Part shown: piece after piece, positions 47,378 through 58,508 of the stretch | Layout of the letters: each line of letters starts with the position of its first letter | Position numbering within the stretch: position 1 is the first letter of the stretch | Source: Hordeum vulgare subsp. vulgare | Lineage: Eukaryota > Streptophyta > Magnoliopsida > Poales > Poaceae | Direction of reading: 5' to 3' | DNA length: 64,000 nt | Assembly: GCF_904849725.1 (NCBI RefSeq) | Contig: NC_058523.1 | Span: 166,514,689 to 166,578,688 of the forward strand | The notes under the pieces: model-generated | What the model was told of the DNA's origin: nothing | Database searches by the model: none | What the model saw: only the letters and a program-made list of their open reading frames with translations | Position numbers and translations under genes: made by a program

Positions 47378-50300
47378 ATGACCAAGGGTCAGACCAGCAA
47401 GATGGAGGCGAGGAAGAAGGAGGGGAAGGCGGCGGCTCCTACTCAGCGGCGGCAGCGGCCGCTGCCCGCGGGGTGGATTCAGGGCGACTTCCTCCCCTCC
47501 ACGGTGACGGAGGGGGATCTGCTGCAGCTGGTGGAGCACGGGATGATCGTGCACAAGTCCTGGAGGCTGCCGGCGGAGAACGAGGTCGAGCCGGCGCCCC
47601 GGGAGGGGGAGCGCATCTTGCTGCTCAGCCACGTCCATCAAGGTTTCTCCTTGCCCCCGCATCCTTTCTTCAAGGGCATCATGAATCACTTCGGGGCACA
47701 ACTTCACCACTTTCCCCCAAATGCCATTGCCCATCTCTCTGCCTTTATAGTTCTGTGCGAGTGTTCATCGGTTGCCCTCCTCACTGGGGGCTGTTCAAGC
47801 ACATATTTTCCGCTAGATCCCAAACCATCAAACGACTCAGCCAGTCGGATGATAAGACACATCTCCTCCAGCTCTGCGGGGGCTTAGGTTTCTAGAAAAA
47901 GAGTCGGAGTAGTTATCCTGCTCTTGAGTTAAGTGAGTCGGTCAGGAACTGGCAGTCGACATGGTTCTACTGCCAGGATATCGCCTGTCCGAATGCGTCG
48001 ACAGGGCTGCCTCCCTTTAGTTTAGATCAGCCCGCCCCGCCTAAGCAGCTCGCGCTCATGAAGGCGGAGAAGAACGACATCCAGCCTCTGGTTGAGGCAC
48101 TCGTAGATGTCATCAGGAGGGGGTCAGTGGCATAGACTTGCTGGAGGTCTTCCTCGGTCGGCGTATCCAACCTCTGCAGGCTCGCGACCACGCCATGTGG
48201 CATTATACGGGGCCTGAGGATTCCACTCGGACCAACGTTGTGGGCGTGACTGAGGAGAAGGTGACCTTGTGGGTGCTCCAGATCACGGGCCCCTCCGAGA
48301 ATCCCAAAGGATCTCGTCGAGTGAAGCCTTTCTGCGCGGATCATCCTCCTCCGAATCAGGTGAGAAACACTTGTCGACTGCGCTTAACTGTCTCAATCTT
48401 GTCGTTTGTTTGAATCTCTGCGTGACGTCTGACGTCGCCGACTGAATTTTTATGCAGAAGTGGACCAACTGGTTTTCTCCCGTTTTGAACGGGAACCCGG
48501 CCGGGGAGGAGGAGGAAGGCAGCCAGGAAGGCAGCATGGAAAGAGCTGAGTATGTCTCCGACAGCGGGGAATCGGAGGAAGAGACCAGCGAGGAAGAGGA
48601 GGAAGACGAAGAGGAGGACTCGCCACCTCCGCAATTAGAGCATTGGACCAAGCGCCGACACGAGCCTGCCGTTCCTTCGGTCCCTCCGCCATCTTCGAGT
48701 GCTCCGCCCACTACCCCGGTGCCCCCGAGTGCTCGGAGCACCAAGAGGGCCAGAGAAGCTGCCACTGAGCCCGCGGGTCAGTCTTCCAAGGCGGCCAAAC
48801 CGAGCGGGTCTAAGCCTCGGAAGGCTCTGCCGCGGATGAGGGTTGCCGTCCCCGTCACTTCCACGTAAGTGTATCGATTTTCTAATTTCTTCTCATATCC
48901 GAGTGCACTCTTGTTTATTGGTCAAATGGACTTCAATCGGCAGAGTCGCTACTTCTGCCACCTCTCCGGCGCGCCAAGAGGATGACCCCATGGACACGGA
49001 AAATGTCGTCTCGTCCCAGCCAGGTGCGTTGTAGTGACTCCGAGTGTTTTATACTATCGCGACTCGAATTCTATCATAGGTCCTGCCTCTTTATTTTTCT
49101 GAGATCTTTCGCCGTTCGGTCTATCAAGGGCGATTTGCGTGGATGAAGGTGATCAGGGGAGAGCTGAACAAGCCGCAGAGCCTGTTCTTGAGGCTGCTCT
49201 GCCTGTTGCTGCTCTCGCCGTCATCGTGCTGCCGACTGAGGCACTGCCGCCGACTGAAGCGGCGCTGGGGATTGAAGAGCCGACTGGGGCGGACCTTGGG
49301 ATGCCTCAGCAACTTCCGATGATGCCAGGCTCGTCGAATGCTGAATTCAACATCCAGCGTCTCCCGGAGGAGCAGGTGGGAGCGGCCAAGGGAGCTATGG
49401 TGCAGGCGGAGCTGATGGCTGGAGAAGCCAAGAGGGCCTACGACTCTGTTGCGTCCTTGTACCAGCGGAGCTTGGAGCTGCGGGATGATATCCGAGTAAG
49501 TGGGCTAGTAAGTATTTACTTTTCTCTTGTAGCCCACTGGGTGTTCTTGGATAGCATCTGTTGTTTGCAATGGGTTCACACTGAATGAACCCAGTGGGTG
49601 TAGTCCCCGAGACTTCTGTCGAGTGCTTGCACCGACAGTTGTCTTTATACATATTGTCTTTACTTTGGTCGTGTCTGTAAGTAATATGACCGACTGCGAG
49701 CAGTTGTGGCACTCGGAGTGCACTTATTGTAAGAGTCCCCGAGAGTAAGTTGTACTCAGGTCGGGTAGTATTTGCCTCGTAGGCGTAGGTGATAACATGC
49801 ATCTCAATAGGGCGGGCATGCTTGAGTTTCATGCCAGTGGGGTCACTCTTAGTGAACCCACTGGGTGTAGTCCACGAGACCGCTGTCGACTACTTGCGTC
49901 GGCAGGGGTCTGAAGAACTTAGACTTTTATTTGTTGAACTTTCTGATTGTCCCTTGGTGTTTGTTGGCAGAAAACCTGTGAAATGGGGACAGCCTATGAG
50001 ACTCTCAGGGTGGAGAGGAATCAGTTCGCTGGTGAGCTTGATGCGGCCATGCTCGCAATGGCTGGCATGAAGGATGCTCTGGAGGGACGAGAGAAGTCAT
50101 TGGAGAAGGCTCGTGAAGCGAACAAGGTGTTGACTGAGGAGGTGGAAAAGACGGGGAAACAGAGGATTGCTCTCATGGGTCAGATGGACGTGCTGAATAA
50201 ACGATGCATAGCTCAGGAGAAGTATGTCAGCGACTGGGCTCGGCAGATGATGACGCGTCTAGCTGGTAAGTCCTGTTTTTTGCCGAGTGTTTGTCCTGGT

Positions 50301-50797
50301 AAGTCTTATTGCTTGTTTGTCCTTCTGTTGCATAATTTTGCGTGGAGCGATCGATTCGCGACAACGTGCCACTCGGCGAGGACGCCAATCGGGATTTTCT
50401 CCGGGCGCACATCCGCGTGGGCAAAGTTGGCCCTTTCATCGGTCGACTGAGAGAAGTCGTCGGCCGAATCGACAAGGAGCTTTGGCCAGAAGATGAGTCG
50501 CGGCAGGAGATGGAGAACCTGATGGCGCGACTGGAGGAGATTCCGAACCGAGTGCAGTCGTGGAAGAAATCTGCAGCTCGTTGTGGTGCAGATGTTGCTC
50601 TGTCCTTGGTCCGAGTTCATTGCAAGGAGGTGCGCGAGGAGAAACTGAAGACATTGAAGGTCGTCAATACGAAGAAACTTCGATTCGAAGACTTCATGGA
50701 AACTTTCCTTGAGAGCGCTACCCGCATCGCTGACGGTATTGATATGGACACGTTCGTAGAGCCCTCTAGTCCTGGCGTTAATCCGGATGATGCGTAA
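47378..50797 (+). pseudogene. Element T antisense spliced gene (Transposase_28-like, acidic, coiled-coil)
   Basis: ATG 47378 lies in GCCGCCATGA. Exon 1 (47378-48359) carries the Transposase_28-like domain: PFFKGIMNHFGAQLHHFPPN, then after a frameshift near 47745 FIGCPPHWGLFKHIF, LPPF, and LLEVFLGRRIQPLQARDHAM; a TAG lies at 47893-47895. Exon 2 (48458-48864) starts KWTNWFSPV and has a long acidic run and basic Ser/Pro-rich part. Exon 3 is 48944-49023. Exon 4 (about 49140-49495) and exon 5 (49971-50265) are helical coiled coil. Exon 6 (about 50343-50797) contains FIGRLREVVGRIDKELWP and ends PGVNPDDA. Exons 1-3 and 4-5 join in phase with GT-AG borders. Introns 3 and 5 lack AG at the phase-consistent acceptor (both TTGCG|TGGA). 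The function of this gene class is not known. Confidence 0.75.
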
Positions 50798-50973
50798 GAA
50801 CACTTTTATCCTCGGTATGCCGAGTGTTTATCTGTAAGGTACTTTGGCCACTGCTGTTGGCCGTCACATTCTTAGATCGGTGCGGGTAAGCTTGATCCGC
50901 ACCGAGTGAACTATCTTTGCTAGAACTTTTGAATCTGAATCAAAGCGTTTGCTCTTGTGTTGCAATGTTGTTT

Positions 50974-51883
50974 CGAGTGCGACGTTTAGTGCACACTCAG
51001 AGAAAGTGATTACTTAGGTGATTCTTGATCATAGCGAAGTCCCCGAGTGCGATGTTTAATGCACACTCGGAGGAAGTTATTACTTAGGTGATTCTTGATC
51101 ACAGCTAAGTCCCCGACTGGGACGTTTAGGGCACACTCGGAGGAAGTTATTATTTAGGTGATCCTTGAGCACAGCTAAGTCCCCTGAGTGCGACGTTTAG
51201 GGCACACTCGGAGGAAGTTATTACTTAGGTGATCCTTGATCACAGCTCAGTCCCCGAGTGCGACGTTTAGCGCACACTCGGAGGAAGTTATTACTTAGGT
51301 GATCCTTGATCACAGCTAAGTCCCCGAGTGCGACGTTTAGCGCACACTCGGAGGAAGTGATTACTTAGGTGATTCTTGATCACAGCTAAGTCCTCGAGTG
51401 CGACGTTTAGTGCACACTCGGAGGAAGTTACTACTTAGGTGATTCTTGATCACAGCTAAGTCCCGGAGTGCGACGTTTTAGTGCACACTCGGAGGAAGTT
51501 ATTACTTAGGTGATTCTTGATCACAGCTAAGTCCCCGAGTGCGACGTTTTAGTGCACACTCGGAGGAAGTTATTACTTAGGTGATTCTTGATCACAGCTA
51601 AGTCCCCGAGTGTGACGTTTAGCGCACACTCGGAGGAAATGATTACTTAGGTGATCCTTGATCACAGCTAAGTCCCCGAGTGCGACGTTTAGCGCACACT
51701 CGGAGGAAGTGATTACTTAGGTGATTCTTGATCACAGCTAAGTCCTCGAGTGCGACGTTTAGTGCACACTCGGAGGAAGTTACTACTTAGGTGATTCAGG
51801 ATCAAAGCTAAGTTCCCGAGTGCGACGTTTAGTGCACACTCGGAGAAATTTAGAACTTTGGCGATTCTGGATCGCAACTAAGT
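50974..51883. repeat. 13-copy 70-bp tandem array with two hairpins per unit
   Basis: The unit contains CCGAGTGCGACGTTTAG, then CGCACACTCGGAGGAAGT, then GTGATCCTTGATCACAGC. Copies start at about 50974, 51045, 51115, 51186, 51256, 51325, 51395, 51465, 51536, 51606, 51676, 51746 and 51817. Two units have 71 bp because of GTTTTAG. Each unit can form CCGAGTG/CACTCGG and GTGATC/GATCAC stems. It lies between the end of the antisense gene and the integrase gene of element T, where the two transcripts would converge. Confidence 0.9.
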
Positions 51884-52181
51884 TTTTTTTGTGTGTGACC
51901 GGAGTCTGCGATCACGGAATAACTCTGAATCTGCAAAAACTGAGTCTGCTTTGTATTATTTCATCAATACTTGTTCTTTACACTGCTTCAGTCGACGATC
52001 ACGTGTAGAAGCGCTTCAAGAGGTCTCCGTTCCATGCACGCGGCTCGTCTGTCTCCCTCTCGATGTTGTAGAGTCTGTATGCTCTGTTGTTCAGCACCTT
52101 GGAGATGATGAAGGGTCCTTCCTAGGCCGGAGCCAACTTGTGAGGTCTTTGCTGATCCACTCGGAGCACCAGGTCGCCTGC

Positions 52182-53110
52182 CTAGAACTTGCGACTCCTG
52201 ACGTGGCGTGCGTTAAAACGCCGCAGATCTTGTTGATAAATGGTTGAGCGAGTCAGCGCCATCTCGCGCTCCTCCTCCAGAAGGTCTACTCCATCTTGCC
52301 TTGCTTGTTCTGCTTCAGCTTCGGAAAAGAGTTCGACTCGTGGCGCATTATGAAGCAAGTCACTCGGAAGGACCGCTTCTGCTCCATAAACGAGGAAGAA
52401 AGGTGATCGCCCTGTAGATCTGTTCGGGGTTGTGCGAAGACCCCATAGTACTGAAGGTAACTCGGTGACCCATGCGCCAGCAGCGTGTCCCACCTCTCGG
52501 AGGAGTCGGGGCTTCTAACCTTGAAGAATAAGCCCATTCGCCCGCTCTGCTTGTCCATTGGATTGAGGATGTGCTACGGAAGCAAAATCTACTCGGATAC
52601 CTTGGCTTGCACAGAAACCTTTGAATCTGTCCGAGTCAAAGTTTGTTCCGTTGTCCGTGATTATGCTGTGAGGTACACCGAATCTGGAGATGATGTCCCT
52701 GACAAACTTGACGGCTGTCGAGGCATCGAGTTTCTTGATGGGCTTGGCTTCTATCCATTTCGTGAACTTGTCGACTGCCACCAACAGATGTGTGTATCCT
52801 CCTTGGCCTATCTTGAATGGTCCGACTGTATCTAATCCCCAAACTGCAAATGGCCACACAAGCGTGATTGTCTTCAACGCAGATGTCGGCTTGTGGGACT
52901 TGTTGGAGTAGAACTGACAGCCCTCACATCGGTCGACCATATCCTTACCCATCTCTTTTTCCTACAGCCAGAAAAAACCAGCTCTGAATGCCTTGGCGAC
53001 GATTGCTCTCAAAGAGGCGTGATGACCACAGGTCCCCGAGTGAATATCTTCCAGGATCAACTGCCCCTCCTCTGGGGAGATGCAACGTTGGAGAACGCCC
53101 GAAACGCTCT
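52182..53110 (-). pseudogene. Element T integrase
   Basis: The zinc-binding part (about 53050-52900) shows HSGTCGHHASL and later CEGCQFYSNK, interrupted by a stop after AGFFWL (52962). The catalytic core shows FAVWGLDTVGPF (first Asp), SIITDNGTNFDSD (second Asp) and HPQSNGQAERANG (Glu), so the D,D,E set is present. A stop follows LILQG (52515). The C-terminal part reads ELPSVLWGLRTTPNRSTG and VYGAEAVLP. Integrase would join element cDNA to host DNA in the nucleus. Two nonsense codons make this copy inactive. Confidence 0.85.
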
Positions 53111-53389
53111 CCTTGTACAATTGGCCATTAATGACAGTGAACGACTTCGATCTGCGGACTATCTGCCTGGCCTGGACTTCGTCTTCTGGTAGTTCCTGTC
53201 TCAGGATATATGTAATGATCGGCACAGTCCAATCGGGGATGACAGTAAGAATCTCCATGACTAGATCAACCACAGCAGGTACGTCGACTTCAGTCGGATA
53301 TGTTGACCTCTTTGGTTGTACTGGTTCTTCTGTAAAAGGATCTTGTTTGACTGAAGGGAGGTGAAGGTGCTCGAGGCCGACGTCACTTG

Positions 53390-55205
53390 GGACTGGTCTC
53401 CGAGTGGATCCGAGTTTCGCCAATTCATCTGCTGCTTGGTTTTTCAGTCGCGGAACATGGTGGAGTTCCAGACCTTCAAACTTTTTCTCGAGCTTCCTCA
53501 CTGCGTTGCAGTATGTGGTCATGGTGGGGTTCCTGACATCCCACTCTTTCATCACTTGATTGACCACCAAATCCGAATCGCCATAGACCATCAGGCGACG
53601 GACGCCGAGTGAGATGGCCATGTGCAATCCGTAGAGGAGAGCTTCATACTCTGCCTCGTTGTTGGAGGAATCGAAGTGTATCTGCAGCACGTACTTGAGT
53701 TTGTCGCCCTTTGGCGATATGATCAAACGCCAACGCCGGAGCCATTCAACATCTTGGACCCATCAAAGAACATTGTCCAATGGGCCGAGTAGATGTGGGT
53801 CGGTTGCTGTTGTTCTACCCATTCTGCTATGAAGTCAGCCAGGGCTTGAGACTTAATAGCTTTCTTGGACTCGAACTTGATATCGCAGTGCAGCATCTCC
53901 ATTGCCCACTTCGCCACTCGGCCTGACACATCTCGATTGTGGAGAATTTCCGACAACGGAGCATCAGAAACGACAGACACCGAGTGGTCTTGGAAATAAT
54001 TAGCCACCTTCTTTGCAGTCATGTAAATCCCGTAGATAAGTTTTTGATAGTGGGGATACCTCTGCTTGGAAGGAGTCAGGACCTCGGAGACGTAGTACAC
54101 TGGCCGCTGAACTTTGTATGCTTCGCCTTCTTCTTCTCGTTCGACTGTAAGAACAGTACCGACGACTTGATTTGTAGCCGCGATATATAGAAGAAGGGGC
54201 TCTTTACTGAGCGGAGGAGTAAGAACCGGCTGGGTGGAAAGTAGGACTTTGAGGTCATCGAATGCGACTTGGGCTTCGTCTGTCCACTCGAAAGTATCTG
54301 ATTTCTTCATGAGTTGGTATAGAGGAAGTGCTTTCTCGCCGAGTCGACTGATGAACCTGATCAAAGCCGCTAGGCAACCTGTGAGCCGTTGAAAATCGTG
54401 TATTCTCACCGGCCTCTCCATTCGAACGATGGTCCCGATCTTTTCGGGGTTGACATTGATCCCCCGTTCGGAAACGAAGAAATCGAGTAACTTTCCGCTG
54501 GGAACGCCGAATGAACATTTGGCGGGATTGAGCTTGATATCGTACCTACGAAGGTTGGCGAATGTTTCTGCCAAGTCAGTCAGCAGGTCGGAACGTTTGC
54601 GCGACTTGACTATGATATCATCGATATATGCCTCCACATTCCAACCAATCTGGTCGAGAAGGCATTTTTGGATCATGCGCATAAAGGTAGCTCATGCATT
54701 CTTCAAACCAAATGGCATAGTGATGTAGCAAAAGCACCCAAATGGGGTGATAAAGGCTGTCTTTAATTCATCGGGGCCATACAGACGGATATGATGATAG
54801 CCCGAGTAGGCATCAAGAAATGACAAACGCTCGCACCCCGCAGTCGAATCGACAATTTGATCTATGCGGGGGAGCGGAAAATGGTCCTTCGGACAGACCT
54901 TATTGAGGTGTTTGAAGTCGATGCACATTCGGAGTGACTTGTCCTTCTTGGGCACCATGACGACATTGGCGAGCCACTCGGAGTGGTGAACCTCGCGAAT
55001 GAAGTTGGCTGCCAGCAGCTTGGCCACCTCCTCTCCAATTGCTTTCCTCTTGTGCGCGGCGGACCGGCGCAAGCGCTCTCGGACGGGCCGGGCGACGGGG
55101 TCCACATGTAGTCGATGCTCAGCCAACTCCCTAGGTACACCTGGCATGTCAGAGGGTTTCCATGCGAAGATGTCCCAGTTCTCACGGAGGAATTGGGTGA
55201 GCTAA
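53390..55205 (-). pseudogene. Element T reverse transcriptase, RNase H and second (archaeal-type) RNase H
   Basis: RT spans about 55147-54300: RMCIDFKHLNKVCPKDHFPL, FLDAYSGYHHIRL, MPFGLKNA and the active-site YIDDIIV. A TGA (54694-54692) replaces the Gly codon after LKNA. A first RNase H follows (EPLLLYIAATNQVVG, YPHYQKLIYGIYM). A second RNase H (about 53765-53390) reads MFFDGSKMLNGSG, SSNNEAEYEALLYGL, YGDSDLVVNQVM and ADELAKLGS, with an indel near 53725. A dual RNase H is an established mark of Tat-type Gypsy elements. Most of the frame is otherwise well kept. Confidence 0.88.
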
Positions 55206-55210
55206 GCTTC

Positions 55211-56180
55211 CTATTTAGGATCGAGGGTGTTGGAGATGTTCGTCGGGGCAGCAGTGTCGTCCGTTGGGTGAATGCTGACCTTCTTCGTCTCTCCCGCCGA
55301 CTGGAATGCGGATTCTGAAGCTGGCTTCTTTGAGCGCATCAGGTCGGCGGGGTCGACTGTTTTCTTGTACTCGTCGAGCTCGAGGACGGCCATCTGCTGG
55401 TCGGCCATTCTTGATCCCTGCTGCAGGCACTCTTCGGCTCGCTGTCGATTGCCCGTGATGGTGATCACGCCTTTTGGGCCTGGCATCTTCAGCTTCAAGT
55501 ATACGTAACATGGACGGGCCATGAAACTCACATACACTGGGCGGCCCAGAATTGCGTGGTAAGCGCTCTGGAAATCCACCACCTCAAACGTGAGCTTTTC
55601 CTTGCGAAAGTTCTTGTCGGTGCCAAAAACGACATCCAATGCGATCTGGCCGAGTGACTTGGCCTTCCGTCCAGGGACGACTCCATGAAACTGCATGCTG
55701 CTCTCGCTGAGTTTGGACATCGGAATGCCCATCCCCTTTGAGAGTGTCGGCGTACATGATGTTCAAACCGCTGCCGTCGTCCATGAGGACTTTGCGCAGT
55801 CGGACTCCTTCTACCACCGGGTCGACGACTAGAGCTTGTCTCCCTGGGGTGGGTACATGTGCTGGATGATCCGACTGGTCAAAGGTGATCGCAGTCTGAG
55901 ACCATTTGAGGAACTTGGGGCTGGTAGGGGTGGCCATGTTCACCTCCCTGTTCACCAGCTTCAGTCGACTCTTGCTCTCGACGTCAGCAAAAATCATGAG
56001 TGTCGCATGGACTTGGGGGAACGGATCCTCCTTATCCTCCTCATGTTGTTCATTGAGTTTCTCACTCGGTTGTCCTTCGCCGAACGTTGGATCAGGAGGC
56101 GACACTGCCGAGTGGTATGCTTTGGATATATGGGGTTGCCTCTTCGTCCATCTTCATATGAACCGGGCATGGCTGGTCTA
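55211..56180 (-). pseudogene. Element T protease region
   Basis: The frame from about 56105 contains TFDQSDHPAHVPTPGRQALV and LMDDGSGLNIMYADTLKG, an aspartic protease site of the D-G-S/T type with the first Asp kept (LMDDGSG, usually LIDGGSS). A frameshift near 55735 moves reading to the segment GIPMSKL... FQSAYHAILGRPVY and YLKLKMPGPKGVITI, which is the normal protease C-terminal flap and tail. A stop at 55211 separates it from RT. It would cleave the polyprotein if intact. Confidence 0.8.
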
Positions 56181-56189
56181 GGATGGGAT

Positions 56190-57884
56190 TATTGAACTGC
56201 TTCTTCTTGGGGGTAAACTGCGTCTTCCCATTGCCCTTGAACTTGGCATTGGTCACGACTGCAGCTTCTGCCTACGGAGTGGATGGAGCTTTTTACTTTT
56301 GCTTCCGAGTGTTGCTTCCATCTCCGTCACCGACCGTCTTGTGCTTGCCGCTTCGGATGCGGTCCTCTTCTTCGCCGTTTGCGTAGCGAGCTGCTATCTC
56401 CATCATCTTGCTCATGGAGATGTCACCCGTTCGGCCGAACTTCAGGTACAGCTCTCTGTACCGCACGCCTGCCTTGAAGGCGCAGACTGCTTGATGCTCG
56501 GTGACGTTCTCCACCGTGTGGTAGAGAGTTGTCCAACGCTGAATGAAGTCACGCAAGGGTTCATTTGGCTTCTGGATGCAATGCTAGAGCTCCACGAGGC
56601 CCGCAGGGCGCTTGCACGTCCCTTCGAAGGTCTTGATGAACACTCGGGCCAGATCCGCCCAACTGTAAATACTCGAGGGGGCTAACTGATTCAGCCACGC
56701 TCGCGCCGAGCCGTCGGGCATCAGAGGGAGGTGCTTCATGGCGACATGGTCGTCCCCTCCCCCGATCTGGACCGCCACTCGGTAGTCATCTAGCCATGTT
56801 TCTGGCTTGGACTCTCGTGTAAACTTACTGATTCCCGCCGCCAATCGGAAGTTGGGTGGGATGTCAGCCGAGCGGATGGCTCGACTAAAACACTCGGGAC
56901 CAGACACGATGGTCCTACTTCCACTTGGATGGTCAATATCGTGACCATCACGGTGGGCTCGGCCCCTGTCGACTCTTCGCTGGAAGATACGCCCTCTTAC
57001 GTCGGGTCTTGGGTCGTAAGTGTCGCCGACTGAACGCCGATCATCATGATGTCGGGGCCCATAGGGCCCACCCCGCAGAGAAGTGCGTGAGCGGCGGCGA
57101 TCTTCGTGATTCATGGAACGGCTGCCTCCCCTGTGGCGCTGATTGGAACCAGGGTTGTGAACCGACCGATGCGTATTCGCATGAACGGAACTATTATGGA
57201 TCCTGTTGTGCGACTGGGAGACTGCCGAATTCTCCTGCTGCGCCGTGTGCAACAGGGCTCGGATCTGCTCGATCCCTCTTCCTGCCTCTGAATCAGTCGG
57301 CTGGAGGGAATCGGCTATCTTGGCCGCCGCACCAAGTTGAGGAGAGGTGTGCGGAACAACTCTACGTTGCTCCGTCGAGTGTGCCGATTGGCAGAACGGC
57401 GAGGTGGAAGGCGCGCGCCGGACGTTTCGCCGACCTCGCGCTCGCTTCGGCCAACTTGACGGGGATCTTCATGGGAGTTGGCCATGTTTACTTCTGCTGC
57501 GGGCCCGCGACCCGCATACTCGGAAGGAAACTCAGTCGGAACCGAGTCCGAGTGCTGGGACAGCGGGGCAACCACAACGGACTCTAGAACCGCCACTTGT
57601 GAAGACGCGTTCTGGCGCGCCTGGGCGTGTTGCACCCAATGCTGGAGCCGCGGACGGCAAGACCGCTTGTTGCGGCGTGTGGCGGCGGTGCAGGTCGACA
57701 CCGGAGCCGACTGTTGGAGAAGAAGAACGCCGCGGGCGCCGGCACGGAAGTGCGTAGCCCCACGACGGGGAAGCGCCTCGACATCGAGAGGAGCATCCCG
57801 AAGCCACGCCGAATCGTCGACGATGAAGGAGAGAGCGCCGAAGAAGATCTGGTGACCCATGCTCGAACCTCCACCGGACGACAT
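56190..57884 (-). pseudogene. Element T gag
   Basis: The start is ATG 57884 (MSSGGGSSMG). The N-terminal 180 residues are basic and Gln/Arg-rich. A frameshift near 57320 leads to a His/Arg-rich linker, then the core gag domain at about 56880-56320: ISKFTRESKPETWLDDYRVA, HLPLMPDGSARAWLNQL, DLARVFIKTFEGTCKRP, an in-frame TAG (56586-56584), and FIQRWTTLYHTVENVTEHQA. A zinc knuckle is not clear in the degraded tail. Gag forms the particle that packages the element RNA. Confidence 0.8.
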
Positions 57885-57931
57885 GACGAAAGGAAGTAGT
57901 CGCAAACTCGCCGGAAGTCGCTTAGACGCCT

Positions 57932-57949
57932 GCCCCACGGTGGGCACCA
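57932..57949 (-). other. Primer binding site of element T
   Basis: The minus strand reads TGGTGCCCACCGTGGGGC, two bases after the LTR end. Its form TGG...GGGC fits a tRNA 3' end complement; I do not assign the tRNA. Confidence 0.55.
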
Positions 57950-57951
57950 AC

Positions 57952-58508
57952 TGTCGTGGGTATAAGCCTGATAGTAGATGTGTAGGGTACGAAAAGGATG
58001 GGCAGAGTCCTAGCTACGACGAGGTTGTATGAGTTCAGGCCCCTCTACGGTGGAGGTAATAGCCCTACGTCTCAGTGCTCAGGGAGCTTGTTGTCGAGTG
58101 GAATAGGGAATACAATGAATTGCTAACCCCTTTACCAGCGGGGGAGGGTGGCTTATATAGAGTGTGCTGCCCTCCACAACGGTTCCGGTACAGGGGTGGA
58201 GTAGTGGCGATTGAATGTGTACATTACAGGTAACGTACGCCCTAAATGCTAATAAATGCACCTAGAAACTTACGACCGTTTCCCTCCAGGGGGGTTACGA
58301 TGTACCGAGTGGTATCCAGTCGGTTAGCTTGATATCCTCCGAATGCTAGTCTCTGACTGGATGATCGAGGGTACGTTACCGACTGGATGACAGGGACTCC
58401 TTAATTCAGTCGGAGCTGACTAAGGGCCTAGTCCTTTGCGAGGGGTAGTCCTTGGGTAGGACCTATAGGGCAGGCCTATGACCCTACCCTGGGCCTATAA
58501 CCCCATCA
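57952..58508 (-). repeat. 5' LTR of element T
   Basis: 557 bp from TGTCGTGGGTATAAG to TAACCCCATCA on the plus strand. It matches the parts at 45136-45181 and 46591-46856. The following bases TACCT belong to S2 pol. Confidence 0.85.

Larger units (their letters stand above)
45136..58508 (-). mobile_element. T: Tat-type Gypsy retrotransposon with antisense gene and tandem array
   Basis: On the minus strand: 5' LTR 58508-57952, PBS-like site, gag, protease, RT-RNase H-second RNase H, integrase (57884 to 52182), a tandem array (51883-50974), an antisense plus-strand gene (47378-50797), polypurine tract (about 46870-46857) and a 3' LTR truncated by about 250 bp (46856-45136) that holds solo LTR X2. 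The second RNase H (TMFFDGSK..., NNEAEYEALLYGL) and the antisense ORF are known marks of the Tat lineage. It lies in S2 pol, directly after the RT segment CPKDVKG. The flank at the intact end is TACCT; the other flank is lost. Confidence 0.85.

Noticed and set aside
50974..51883. The regular repeat array as a CRISPR
   Set aside because: There are no unique spacers. Whole 70-bp units are repeated head to tail, inside a plant retrotransposon.
55211..57950. Several long plus-strand frames opposite element T gag and protease
   Set aside because: They are GC-rich shadows of the minus-strand polyprotein, which carries the recognisable domains.
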